64,000 nt of DNA. It comes from an uncultured Nocardioides sp. (GTDB lineage Bacteria > Actinomycetota > Actinomycetes > Propionibacteriales > Nocardioidaceae). The notes under the pieces were generated by a model that was not told the DNA's origin, ran no database searches, and saw nothing but the letters and a program-made list of their open reading frames with translations. Shown here piece after piece: positions 34,393 to 41,955 of this stretch; position 1 is the first letter of the stretch; each line of letters begins with the position of its first letter. The position numbers and the translations under genes are program-made. The stretch is from positions 230,756 to 294,755 of the forward strand of contig NZ_CANLDB010000006.1 of NCBI RefSeq assembly GCF_947489365.1, given 5' to 3'.

Positions 34393-34860
34393 TCAGCCCA
34401 GCTGGCGGCGTACCTCCGCGGCGACGGCGCCGCCGTCGGCGCGGCCCTTGGTCTGCGGGGTCACGACGCCCATGACGCGGCCCATGGCCTTCATGCCCTC
34501 GTCGGCGACGCCGGCGTCCGCGATGGCCTTCTCGACCAGCGCGGCGATCTCCGCGTCGGTGAGCGGGGTGGGCAGGTAGTCGGCCAGCACCCCGGCCTCG
34601 GCCCGCTCGCGCTCGGCGCGCTCGGGGCGGTCACCGTCGTCGAAGGCGGTGGCGGCCTCGCGGCGGCGCTTCGCCTCGCTGCTCAGGACGCCGACGACCT
34701 CGTCGTCGGTGAGCTCCTTGGCCTCCTTGCCGGCGACCTCGGCGTTGGTGATCGCGGTCAGCGCCATGCGCAGGGTCGAGGCCCGCAGCTCCTCCCGGGC
34801 CTTCATGGCCGTGGTGAGGTCGGTGCGGAGTCGGTCCTTCAGGGCACTCATGGTGCTCAT
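34393..34860 (-). CDS. GatB/YqeY domain protein
   Basis: The protein has 155 residues and is helical and Lys/Glu/Ala-rich. MSALKDRLRTDLTTAMKAREELRASTLRMALTAITNAEV and the C-terminal MKAMGRVMGVVTPQTKGRADGGAVAAEVRRQLG are the hallmark of YqeY-type proteins, related to the tail of the GatB amidotransferase subunit. Function not established. ATG 34860 is given; ATG 34851 (MSALKD) is equally possible. Divergent from the phosphoesterase by 17 bases. Confidence 0.88.
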   Translation of the reverse strand: MSTMSALKDRLRTDLTTAMKAREELRASTLRMALTAITNAEVAGKEAKELTDDEVVGVLSSEAKRRREAATAFDDGDRPERAERERAEAGVLADYLPTPLTDAEIAALVEKAIADAGVADEGMKAMGRVMGVVTPQTKGRADGGAVAAEVRRQLG

Positions 34861-34877
34861 TGTGACAGCCTGGCCCG

Positions 34878-35804
34878 ATGGCTCCCACGCGGTTTCTGGC
34901 CCGCTCCGCCCTGGCGCTGGGGGCCGTCGGGACGGGGGTCGCGGCGTACGCCGCCGCCGAGGCGCGGGCCTACACGCTGCGCCGCTGGGACGTGCCGGTC
35001 CTGCCCCCCGGCCACGCGCCCCTGCGGGTCCTGCACCTCTCCGACCTCCACCTGACGCCCGACCAGAGGGCCAAGCGCGAGTGGGTACGACGCCTCGCCG
35101 ACCTCGGCCCCGACATCGTCGTCGACACCGGCGACAACCTCGCGAGCCTGAAGGCCCTCGACCCGCTGCTGGACGCGCTCGGCCCGCTGCTGGCCGTCCC
35201 CGGCGTCTTCGTGCTGGGCTCGAACGACTACTTCGCGCCGGGCTTCCGCAACCCGCTGCGCTACCTCCTGCCGGACGACGGCCGCCGCAACACCCGCACC
35301 GCCCCGCTGCCGTGGCGGGAGATGAAGGCCGCGATGACCACCGCGGGCTGGCTGGACCTCACCAACACCGGCGGCGCCCTGACGGTCGGCGGCACCCGGC
35401 TGAGCTTCGTCGGCGTCGACGACCCCCACCTGTCGTACGACGACCTCGCCGCGGTCCGTGGCGGCGCCGACCACGACGCCGACGTGCGGGTCGCGGTGGC
35501 GCACGCGCCGTACCTGCGGGTGCTGGACGCGTTCGCCGCCGACGACCACGACCTGGTCCTCGCCGGCCACACCCACGGCGGCCAGGTCTGCTTGCCGTAC
35601 GTCGGGGCGCTGACCACCAACTGCGACCTCGAGCCCGCCCGGGTCAAGGGCCTGCACCGCCACCCCGCGGACTCGGTCCCCGGACAGCCCGGGTCGTCGT
35701 ACCTGCACGTCAGCGCCGGTCTCGGCACCAACCCGTGGCTACGCTTCCGCACCGCCTGCCGCCCCGAGGCCAGCCTGATCACCCTCCTGCCGCGGACCGG
35801 CTGA
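34878..35804 (+). CDS. Membrane-anchored metallophosphoesterase (Rv3683-like)
   Basis: The protein has 308 residues with an N-terminal membrane segment (about residues 8-27). Metal ligands of the calcineurin fold are visible: LSDLHL, VVDTGDN, GSND (in place of the usual GNH/D), VAHAP and GHTHGGQ. Such YkuE/YaeI-like enzymes act outside or at the membrane on phosphodiesters such as lipid UDP-sugars; the substrate is unknown. It ends the conserved run that mirrors Rv3679-Rv3683. Confidence 0.9.
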   Translation: MAPTRFLARSALALGAVGTGVAAYAAAEARAYTLRRWDVPVLPPGHAPLRVLHLSDLHLTPDQRAKREWVRRLADLGPDIVVDTGDNLASLKALDPLLDALGPLLAVPGVFVLGSNDYFAPGFRNPLRYLLPDDGRRNTRTAPLPWREMKAAMTTAGWLDLTNTGGALTVGGTRLSFVGVDDPHLSYDDLAAVRGGADHDADVRVAVAHAPYLRVLDAFAADDHDLVLAGHTHGGQVCLPYVGALTTNCDLEPARVKGLHRHPADSVPGQPGSSYLHVSAGLGTNPWLRFRTACRPEASLITLLPRTG

Positions 35805-35835
35805 GGGCGATGCCGGGAGCACCCCGCGGCTCGGG

Positions 35836-35841
35836 TATGCT
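35836..35841 (+). promoter_or_regulatory. -10 element (TATGCT) for tRNA-Pro
   Basis: TATGCT lies 36 bases upstream of the mature tRNA 5' end, consistent with a short precursor leader. Confidence 0.4.
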
Positions 35842-35876
35842 CGCGGACGCCCGCGCTGGTGCGATCGTGCGGGCAT

Positions 35877-35950
35877 CGGGCTGTGGCGCAGCTTGGTAGC
35901 GCGCCTCGTTCGGGACGAGGAGGCCGCAGGTTCAAATCCTGTCAGCCCGA
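35877..35950 (+). tRNA. tRNA-Pro (anticodon CGG)
   Basis: The 74-nt sequence folds as a cloverleaf: acceptor CGGGCTG pairs with CAGCCCG (35943-35949), A is the discriminator, and the anticodon stem CCTCG/CGAGG holds loop TTCGGGA with anticodon CGG. The T-loop reads GGTTCAAATCC. No CCA is encoded. Confidence 0.96.
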
Positions 35951-35954
35951 CTTC

Positions 35955-35988
35955 ACGGTGGAGGATCCCCTCGGGGGTCCTCCACCGT
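35955..35988 (+). terminator. Hairpin terminator after tRNA-Pro
   Basis: ACGGTGGAGGA-(T)-CCCC pairs with GGGG-TCCTCCACCGT across a three-base loop with one bulged T, 5 bases after the tRNA. A U-tract is absent, as is usual in high-GC Actinobacteria. It also faces the 3' end of the kinase gene. Confidence 0.75.
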
Positions 35989-36024
35989 CACGTCCGGGGC
36001 GTCACGGCCCTCCTGGGCCGCCGC

Positions 36025-38049
36025 TCAGGTCGTCGGTGAGACCACGGTGAGCGGGTTGTTGCAGATCGGGTCGCAGCTCCAGGTGGCCCACTCCTCCGCC
36101 TCCTCGTACGACGACCCGGTCGAGCGGGCGACGTCGAGCGCGACGGTGCCGTCCCCGACGAGCCGCCACAGCACGAGGTCGTCGTACCCGTCGCCGTCGA
36201 CATCGCTGACCGCCGGCGTCAGCTGGACCTCGGACAGCGGGTCGACCTCGCCGGAGAACCACTCCGTGTCGGCGACCTCGCCGTCCTGGACCTGCCACAC
36301 CCGGATCGTGCGACGACCTCCGGTCGTGGTCACCTGGACGAGCTCGTCGACGCCGTCGCCGTCCGCGTCGCCGGTCCGGGTCAGCACGAGGTCCCGCGGC
36401 CCGAGCGAGGGTCGCGGCTCCCCGGCGGCCTCGAACCCGTCGTCGGTGCGCAGCAGGACCTGCACGGTGCCGGTCTCGCCGTCGGCGGGCTGCAGGTGGG
36501 CGAGGTCGACGCGGCCGTCCCCGTCGTAGTCGCCGGGCTGGAGGTAGCCGCCGGACAGGTCGGGCAGCTCGACCTGCTCGCGGGGGCCGAACTCGCCGTC
36601 CCCGGTGCTCGGTGAGGTCTGGAAGACCAGCCGTCCCGCGGTGTCGGTCCCCCAGAACGAGAGGTCGTCGAGCCCGTCGCCGTCGACGTCCCGGACGACG
36701 GTGTACAGCTGCGTGAGCGCCAGCGGCGGCGTCGAGGAGTCGACCGTCTCCCCGCTGCCGAGCTCGACGGAGACCCGCGACGTGACGTCGGCACCGCGGG
36801 AGACGACGACGAGGTCGGGCAGGCCGTCGCCGTCGACGTCCCCGCGCAGCGGCAGCCCGCGGGTCCCGGCGGAGTCCTCGGGGCCCAGGAACCGCGAGCC
36901 GTCCGAGACGAACGTGAACCGTTGCGCGTCGCGTGAGCGCCCGATCTGCAGCACCAGGTCGCCCAGCCCGTCGCCGTTGATGTCGGCGCCCGGGTCGGGG
37001 GCCGGTTCCTCGGTCTCCTCGCCCGCGGCGACCTCGGTCGTCTCGTCGTCCGTCGGGTCGCCGCCCTCCCCGCGCGGCCACAGCGCGACGCCGGTGGCGA
37101 GACCGGCGACGAGCAGGACCGCGGCGGCCCCGGCGAGCACCAGGCGGCCGCGTCGGGGTGGGCCGGAGGCGAGGGCCGCTGCCCCGGGCTCGCGGCCCGC
37201 GGCGATGTCGGCCAGCGCGGCCCGCACCACCTCGGCGGACGCCGGCCGCTGCTGCGGGTGCTTCGCCATCGTCGCGGCCAGCAGCCGGTCGACCGCCCGG
37301 ACCAGCGGGTCGGAGCCGCCGAGCTGCGGCACGGGCGCACGGTGGTGGGCGTCGGCGACGGCGTACTCGCTGCCCGTGTACGGCGGCCGCCCGGTGAGGG
37401 TCGCCCACAGCAGGCAGCCGAGGGCGTAGAGGTCGGACGCCGGGGTGCCGGGTCCGCCGTCGATGCGCTCGGGGGCCATGTAGCCCCAGGTCCCGGACAC
37501 CCCGCCGGTCCGGGTGAGGGGAGCCGCCTGGGCCGTCGGTCCGGTGACCGTGGCGATGCCGAAGTCGCACAGCGTGGCGAACAGCCGCGGCTCATCGGGG
37601 TCGCGGAGCAGCACGTTGGCGGGCTTCACGTCGCGGTGGACCACGCCCGCCGCGTGCGCGTCACGCAGCGCCTCGGCGACCTGCGCGACGACGTCCGCGG
37701 CCATCCGCAGGGGCAGCGGCCCGCGGGTGCGCAGCAGGGAGTCCAGGTCCCCACCGCGGACCAGGCGGGTGACCAGGTACGGCGCCCCCTGCGGCCCGGG
37801 AGGGTGCTCGCCGTGGTCGAAGACATCGATCACGTGCGGCGACTCGAGCCGCGCCAGCGCGGTCGCCTCCCGGTCGAAGCGGGCCCGGAACGCCGGGTCC
37901 TGCGCCAGGGCCCGGGACATCACCTTCACCGCGACCTCGCGCTGCAACCGCGTGTCCGTGGCGGTCATGACCACGCCCATGCCGCCCTCGCCGAGGACGC
38001 CGTCCAGCCGGTAGCGCCCGACCATGTCGCCCACCTGGGGGTGTGCCAT
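36025..38049 (-). CDS. Ser/Thr protein kinase fused to an extracellular VCBS/FG-GAP repeat domain
   Basis: The protein has 674 residues. The kinase domain (about residues 10-280) is complete: GEGGMG loop, VAVKVM lysine, VVHRDVKPANVLL catalytic loop, CDFG, and MAPERIDG. One membrane helix follows near residues 318-340 (RLVLAGAAAVLLVAGLATGVALW), then an acidic linker. The outer 300 residues contain repeated calcium-binding motifs of the type DVDGDGLDDL, at least five times (DINGDGLGDL, DVDGDGLPDL, DYDGDGRVDL, DADGDGVDEL, DVDGDGYDDL), expected to form a beta-propeller. It probably couples an extracellular cue to phosphorylation. ATG 38049 has GGGAGGA upstream. Confidence 0.92.
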   Translation of the reverse strand: MAHPQVGDMVGRYRLDGVLGEGGMGVVMTATDTRLQREVAVKVMSRALAQDPAFRARFDREATALARLESPHVIDVFDHGEHPPGPQGAPYLVTRLVRGGDLDSLLRTRGPLPLRMAADVVAQVAEALRDAHAAGVVHRDVKPANVLLRDPDEPRLFATLCDFGIATVTGPTAQAAPLTRTGGVSGTWGYMAPERIDGGPGTPASDLYALGCLLWATLTGRPPYTGSEYAVADAHHRAPVPQLGGSDPLVRAVDRLLAATMAKHPQQRPASAEVVRAALADIAAGREPGAAALASGPPRRGRLVLAGAAAVLLVAGLATGVALWPRGEGGDPTDDETTEVAAGEETEEPAPDPGADINGDGLGDLVLQIGRSRDAQRFTFVSDGSRFLGPEDSAGTRGLPLRGDVDGDGLPDLVVVSRGADVTSRVSVELGSGETVDSSTPPLALTQLYTVVRDVDGDGLDDLSFWGTDTAGRLVFQTSPSTGDGEFGPREQVELPDLSGGYLQPGDYDGDGRVDLAHLQPADGETGTVQVLLRTDDGFEAAGEPRPSLGPRDLVLTRTGDADGDGVDELVQVTTTGGRRTIRVWQVQDGEVADTEWFSGEVDPLSEVQLTPAVSDVDGDGYDDLVLWRLVGDGTVALDVARSTGSSYEEAEEWATWSCDPICNNPLTVVSPTT

Positions 38050-38235
38050 CCGTCCTCCCGCTCCGCCGCACGTCGGGACAACCCTGCCCCACGGCGTACG
38101 GGCCCACACCTCCGCGCGACGCCTCGGGCCGCGGTCGGACGCCAGTGGAGGAAAGCAGGTGTGAGGACGCCGCGGGGTGGGAAGGTGACGGGTGTCCGCC
38201 CACGACCCGCACCCGCGGGCCCACGAGAGGTCACC

Positions 38236-38700
38236 ATGTCGCTCACCCGCCGTCTCGCCGCCATCGGCGCCCCCGTCCTGCTCGCGTCCGCCCTCACCGG
38301 GTGCGGCGTCGGCGGCCCGCCGACCGACGCCAGCGCCGAGGACTACTGCAACGCGCAGATCGGTCTCTTCCAGTACATCGTCGAGAACTCCACCGGCGGC
38401 GAGCAGCCGCCGGCCGACGAGGTCTTCGACGAGCTCCAGAGCTCCGTCGACGAGCAGGAGGAGGTCGGCACCCCCGAGGACATGCCGGACGACGCCCGCG
38501 CCGCCTGGGAGGAGCAGATCGAGGCGACCCAGGAGGTCGACGAGGATGACTTCACCGAGGCCTACGAAGGCGGGGACCCGCAGGACCTCGAGGAGGAGCT
38601 CGGCGGTGACGAGGAGGGCGCCGACGCCCTCAACGACTACAACCAGGACACCTGCGCCAGCCAGCTGCAGGACCTGATGGGTGACGTCCCCACCCCCTGA
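38236..38700 (+). CDS. Small acidic lipoprotein, function unknown
   Basis: The protein has 154 residues. The signal peptide ends in lipobox LTGC with Cys23. The mature part is very acidic (many Glu/Asp, for example EELGGDEEGADALNDYNQD) and has two more cysteines that may form a disulfide. Ribosome site GAGAGG precedes the ATG at 38236. The longer upstream frame is antisense to the kinase gene and rejected. Divergent from the kinase gene and possibly sharing its promoter region. Confidence 0.8.
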   Translation: MSLTRRLAAIGAPVLLASALTGCGVGGPPTDASAEDYCNAQIGLFQYIVENSTGGEQPPADEVFDELQSSVDEQEEVGTPEDMPDDARAAWEEQIEATQEVDEDDFTEAYEGGDPQDLEEELGGDEEGADALNDYNQDTCASQLQDLMGDVPTP

Positions 38701-38787
38701 TCGACCTGGTCCACCTCGTCGACTGATCGACGCCCGGCACCACGCCGGACCGAGCCACGGCCGCTGGCGCCGCCCTCGCGGGTGGCG

Positions 38788-39270
38788 TCAGCGGCCGTCG
38801 TACGCCGCCTGGAGCTCGCCGATGTCGAACGCCCGGCCGTCGACGGCCATGAAGCAGGCGGTCACCCGCGCCACCCGCTCCGGGTCGGGGTCGCGCAGCA
38901 TGTCGTTCAGCACCCGCGGCACGACCTGCCACGAGAAGCCGTAGCGGTCGGCGATCCACCCGCACGGGCCGGGCCGGCCCTCCTTCGCGAGGTGGTCCCA
39001 GATCCGGTTGACCTCGGCCTGGTCGTCGAGGCTGAGCTCGAACGACACCGACTCGTTGGGCGTGAAGTGGGTGTCGGTGCCGTTGAGCAGGCAGAACTGC
39101 TGGCCCGCCAGGGTGAGGACGACGACCATCCGCGTCCCGGCGTGCTCGCCGGCGTCCGGCCCGTAGTCGAGCGTGTGCACGACCTCGCCCCCGAACGCGT
39201 CGAGGTAGTACTGCGCGGCGGCGTCCATGTCCTCGCCGTTGATCCACAGCGTGGGGGTGATCGGTCCCAT
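38788..39270 (-). CDS. VOC-family protein (PhnB-like / 3-demethylubiquinone methyltransferase fold)
   Basis: The protein has 160 residues. ITPTLWINGEDMDAAAQYYLDAFGGEVV, then FCLLNGTDTHFTPNESVSFELSLDDQAEVNRIWDHLAKEG, and WIADRYGFSWQVVPRVLNDMLRDPD are the PhnB-like VOC pattern. These proteins are usually not methyltransferases; the reaction is unknown. ATG 39270 has an AGGAGGA ribosome site. Confidence 0.88.
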   Translation of the reverse strand: MGPITPTLWINGEDMDAAAQYYLDAFGGEVVHTLDYGPDAGEHAGTRMVVVLTLAGQQFCLLNGTDTHFTPNESVSFELSLDDQAEVNRIWDHLAKEGRPGPCGWIADRYGFSWQVVPRVLNDMLRDPDPERVARVTACFMAVDGRAFDIGELQAAYDGR

Positions 39271-39306
39271 CTCGTCCTCCTGGTGTCGGGTGTGGAGGAA
39301 TGGACC

Positions 39307-39355
39307 AGCGTGTCGTCCGTGACTCATCGGACACGTCACGGACGACACGCTCCGG
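39307..39355. repeat. 49-bp hairpin repeat, upstream copy flanking the AbiEi/DUF559-like gene
   Basis: A 15-bp perfect stem (CGTGTCGTCCGTGAC at 39309-39323 with its complement at 39335-39349) encloses an 11-base loop. A second copy at 40375-40423 is in the same orientation and identical at 42 of 49 positions by eye. It sits in the VOC/DUF559 divergent spacer. Confidence 0.8.
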
Positions 39356-39418
39356 CTTCTCCACAGGTGAGCCGGCGTCACGGAGCAGGGAGGCGCCCGG
39401 TCGGGCCACCCTGTCGGC

Positions 39419-40390
39419 GTGACCGATCCGACCGACCCACCCGCGCTGCGCGCGCTCATCGCGTCGCAGGACGGCGTCGTCGCGCGGTGGCAGGTCGAGG
39501 CGCACGGGCTGCGGCCGCACGAGATCGAGCGGCGTCTGCGACGACGACTGTGGGTGCGCCAGGCGCCGGGTGTCTACCTCGACCACACGGGCGTGCCGAC
39601 CTGGCGGCAGCGGGCGTGGGCGGCGGTGCTGCCGTGCTGGCCGGCGGCACTGCTCGGTCGCTCGGCGGTCCACGCGGCCGAGGGAGCAGGGCCCGACGAC
39701 GAGGTGATCCTCGTCGCGATCGACCGCACCCGCTGCCGCCGGGCGGACCCTCCCGGCGCGAAGGTCCGACGTGTGGTCGACCTCGACCGGCGGGTCCAGT
39801 GGAACACCGGGCCTCCCCGCCAGCGGTACGAGGACGCCGTCCTCGAGGTCGCCGCCTGCGCCAGGGACGAGGCGTCCGCGGTGGCCGCGCTCACCCGCGC
39901 GGTCGGGAGTCGCCGGACGACGGCCGCCCGGCTCTCCGCGGCGCTGGCCTCGCTGCGCCGGGCACCGCGACGCGCGTTCCTGGAGGCGGTGCTCGACGAC
40001 ATCGCCGGAGGCGTGTCCTCCGTGCTGGAGCGGGCCTACCTGCAGCGGATCGAGCGCGCGCACGGCCTGCCGCGCTCGAGGTGGCAGGTGCGTGCCGACA
40101 CTGCCGCCGGCGTCGTCTACCGCGACGCGACGTACGAGGGCGGAGCCGTCGTCGAGCTGGACGGCCTCGCGCACCACACCTCACGGGAGGACCGGGACGC
40201 CGACCTCCAGCGCGACCTCCTCCACGCGGTGGACGGCGGCGCCACCACCCGCCTCGGCTCCCGCCAGGTGCTCGTCGACTCCTGCGCCACCACGGTCCTG
40301 CTCGTGCGGTTCCTGCGTCGGCACGGCGTGGCGGTCACCCCGCACCCCTGCGGGAGCGGTTGTCCCGTCCCGGGAGCGTGTCGTCCCTGA
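39419..40390 (+). CDS. AbiEi-like / DUF559-type protein, bracketed by hairpin repeats
   Basis: The protein has 323 residues. The N-terminal domain (LIASQDGVVARWQVEAHGLRPHEIERRLRRRLWVRQAPGVYLDHTG) is AbiEi-like winged helix; the C-terminal part (VLERAYLQRIERAHGLP...VVYRDATYEGGAVVELDGLAHHTSREDRDADLQRDLLHA) is a DUF559/PD-(D/E)xK-like fold with D and ExD at the core. The stop codon lies inside the downstream copy of a hairpin repeat, and a matching copy lies upstream, so gene and repeats could have moved as a cassette. A GTG start at 39419 follows CACCCT at leaderless spacing. No partner gene is adjacent. Confidence 0.75.
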   Translation: MTDPTDPPALRALIASQDGVVARWQVEAHGLRPHEIERRLRRRLWVRQAPGVYLDHTGVPTWRQRAWAAVLPCWPAALLGRSAVHAAEGAGPDDEVILVAIDRTRCRRADPPGAKVRRVVDLDRRVQWNTGPPRQRYEDAVLEVAACARDEASAVAALTRAVGSRRTTAARLSAALASLRRAPRRAFLEAVLDDIAGGVSSVLERAYLQRIERAHGLPRSRWQVRADTAAGVVYRDATYEGGAVVELDGLAHHTSREDRDADLQRDLLHAVDGGATTRLGSRQVLVDSCATTVLLVRFLRRHGVAVTPHPCGSGCPVPGACRP

Positions 40391-40423
40391 CTCATCCGGT
40401 GCGTCACGGACGACACACTCCGC
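40375..40423. repeat. 49-bp hairpin repeat, downstream copy
   Basis: The stem is at 40378-40391 and 40403-40416 with one mismatch. It contains the stop codon of the preceding gene (40388-40390). Same orientation as the copy at 39307-39355. Confidence 0.8.
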
Positions 40424-40517
40424 GGTCGGCGGCCGTACACCTGCCGTTCGACACGGTGGGCCACGGTGCTCCGGGCCGCCGAGAGCCGGCGGCCGCTCTC
40501 GGGAAAGAAGACCCTGC

Positions 40518-41414
40518 ATGCGCCTGCGCACCCGCGCCCTGTCCGTCTCGCTCACCGCCGTGCTCGCCGGCGTCGCGACCACCCTCAGCCTCGCCCCGGC
40601 GTACGCCGCCCCCGGTGGCCCCGGTGGCCCCGGTGGCCCCGGCAAGGACGACGTCGTGGTCGTCGCCCACCGCGGCTCGTCGGGCGCGGCGCCGGAGAAC
40701 ACGCTCGCCTCCGCCCGGCAGGCGCTGCGCGACCGCGCCGACGAGATCGAGAACGACATCCAGCGCACGTCCGACGGCGTGCTGATCCTCGTGCACGACG
40801 CGACCCTGGCCCGGACGACGGACGCGGAGCAGGTCTTCCCCGACCGCGCCCCCTGGACCGTCGGCGACTTCACCCTCGCCGAGATCAAGAAGCTCGACGC
40901 CGGGTCGTGGTTCTCGCCCGCGTTCGCCGGCGAGAGGGTCCCCACGCTCGCCGAGTGGAGCAGGGTCGTCGGCCAGCGCGCGCGGATGCTGCTCGAGATG
41001 AAGAACCCCGGCCTCTACCCGGGCATCGAGCAGGACCTCGAGCGCGCGCTGGCCACCGACCCCCACCTGCGCACCGCCGAGAAGCGCGACCGGCTCGTCG
41101 TGCAGTCCTTCGACATCGCCTGGATGCGGGGTTACGAGCAGGTGGACCCGGCCGTCGAGAAGGGCCTGCTCTACGGCCGTACGCCCACCGCCGCCGACAT
41201 CGCCGCCGCCCGTCCGTGGGCGGAGTGGATCAACCCCTCGCAGCGGGTGATCACCGAGGCCGACGTCGACGCCATCCACGCCGCGGGCCTGGAGACCAGC
41301 GTCTACACCGTCAACGCCGAGGCCGACATGCGCCGCCTCATCGCCTGGGACGTCGACGCGATCATCACCGACGTCCCGCCCGTGCTGCAGCGGGTGCTGC
41401 GCGAGAAGCGCTGA
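40518..41414 (+). CDS. Secreted glycerophosphodiester phosphodiesterase
   Basis: The protein has 298 residues. A Sec signal peptide (cleavage likely after AYA, near residue 30) is followed by a GGPGGPGGPG linker encoded by a 9-base tandem repeat. The catalytic core is VVAHRGSSGAAPENTLAS with HRG, ENDIQRTSDGVLILVHD with E-D-H, and MLLEMKN. The enzyme releases glycerol phosphate from phospholipid head groups, for phosphate or glycerol use outside the cell. Confidence 0.93.
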   Translation: MRLRTRALSVSLTAVLAGVATTLSLAPAYAAPGGPGGPGGPGKDDVVVVAHRGSSGAAPENTLASARQALRDRADEIENDIQRTSDGVLILVHDATLARTTDAEQVFPDRAPWTVGDFTLAEIKKLDAGSWFSPAFAGERVPTLAEWSRVVGQRARMLLEMKNPGLYPGIEQDLERALATDPHLRTAEKRDRLVVQSFDIAWMRGYEQVDPAVEKGLLYGRTPTAADIAAARPWAEWINPSQRVITEADVDAIHAAGLETSVYTVNAEADMRRLIAWDVDAIITDVPPVLQRVLREKR

Positions 41415-41436
41415 GCCCGGCCCCGTCCGGGGCCGC

Positions 41437-41442
41437 TACGGT
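41437..41442 (+). promoter_or_regulatory. -10 element (TACGGT) of a leaderless promoter
   Basis: TACGGT is followed by six bases and the ATG at 41449 of uraD. Confidence 0.4.
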
Positions 41443-41448
41443 GCTGCG

Positions 41449-41955
41449 ATGACGCTCGCCGACTTCAACGCGGCCCCGGACGACGAGGCGACGGCGCTGC
41501 TGCTGGCCTGCTGCGACGTGCCGCGGTGGGCGGACGCCGTCCGCGCGGGTCGCCCGTACGACGACGTGGCCGGCGCGCTCGCCACCGCCGACGCCGCGGC
41601 GCGGGCGTTCAGCGCCGACGAGGTCACCCGTGCCCTGGCCGCCCACCCGCGCATCGGGGAGCGGGCGAGCGGTGGGAGCTCCGAGGCGGCGTTCTCCCGT
41701 CGGGAGCAGTCGGGCGTCTCGACCGCGGCCGACGTCCAGCAGGCGCTCCTCGAGGCCAACGTCGCCTACGAGGAGCGCTTCGACCGCATCTTCCTCGTCT
41801 GCGCGAGCGGGCTGTCCGCCGAGGAGGTCCTCACCGCGGCCCGGACCCGCCTCGGCAACGACGACGAGACGGAGGCCGCGGTCGTCGCCGACGAGCTGCG
41901 GCGCATCGCCCTGCTGCGCCTCGAGCGCAGCCTCGACCCCGAGGAGCAGCCGTGA
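41449..41955 (+). CDS. uraD: 2-oxo-4-hydroxy-4-carboxy-5-ureidoimidazoline (OHCU) decarboxylase
   Basis: The protein has 168 residues. LAAHPRIGERA holds the catalytic His of the family and VAYEERFDRIFLVCASGLSAEEVL the conserved middle segment. It catalyses the last step to S-allantoin after uricase. It overlaps the uricase gene by four bases (GTGA). The intermediate enzyme, 5-hydroxyisourate hydrolase (uraH), usually encoded nearby, is not present in the window. Confidence 0.93.
   Translation: MTLADFNAAPDDEATALLLACCDVPRWADAVRAGRPYDDVAGALATADAAARAFSADEVTRALAAHPRIGERASGGSSEAAFSRREQSGVSTAADVQQALLEANVAYEERFDRIFLVCASGLSAEEVLTAARTRLGNDDETEAAVVADELRRIALLRLERSLDPEEQP

Noticed and set aside
39419..40390. 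Complete AbiE-type toxin-antitoxin system
   Set aside because: Only an AbiEi-like N-terminal domain on a DUF559-type protein is present; no AbiEii nucleotidyltransferase toxin gene adjoins.
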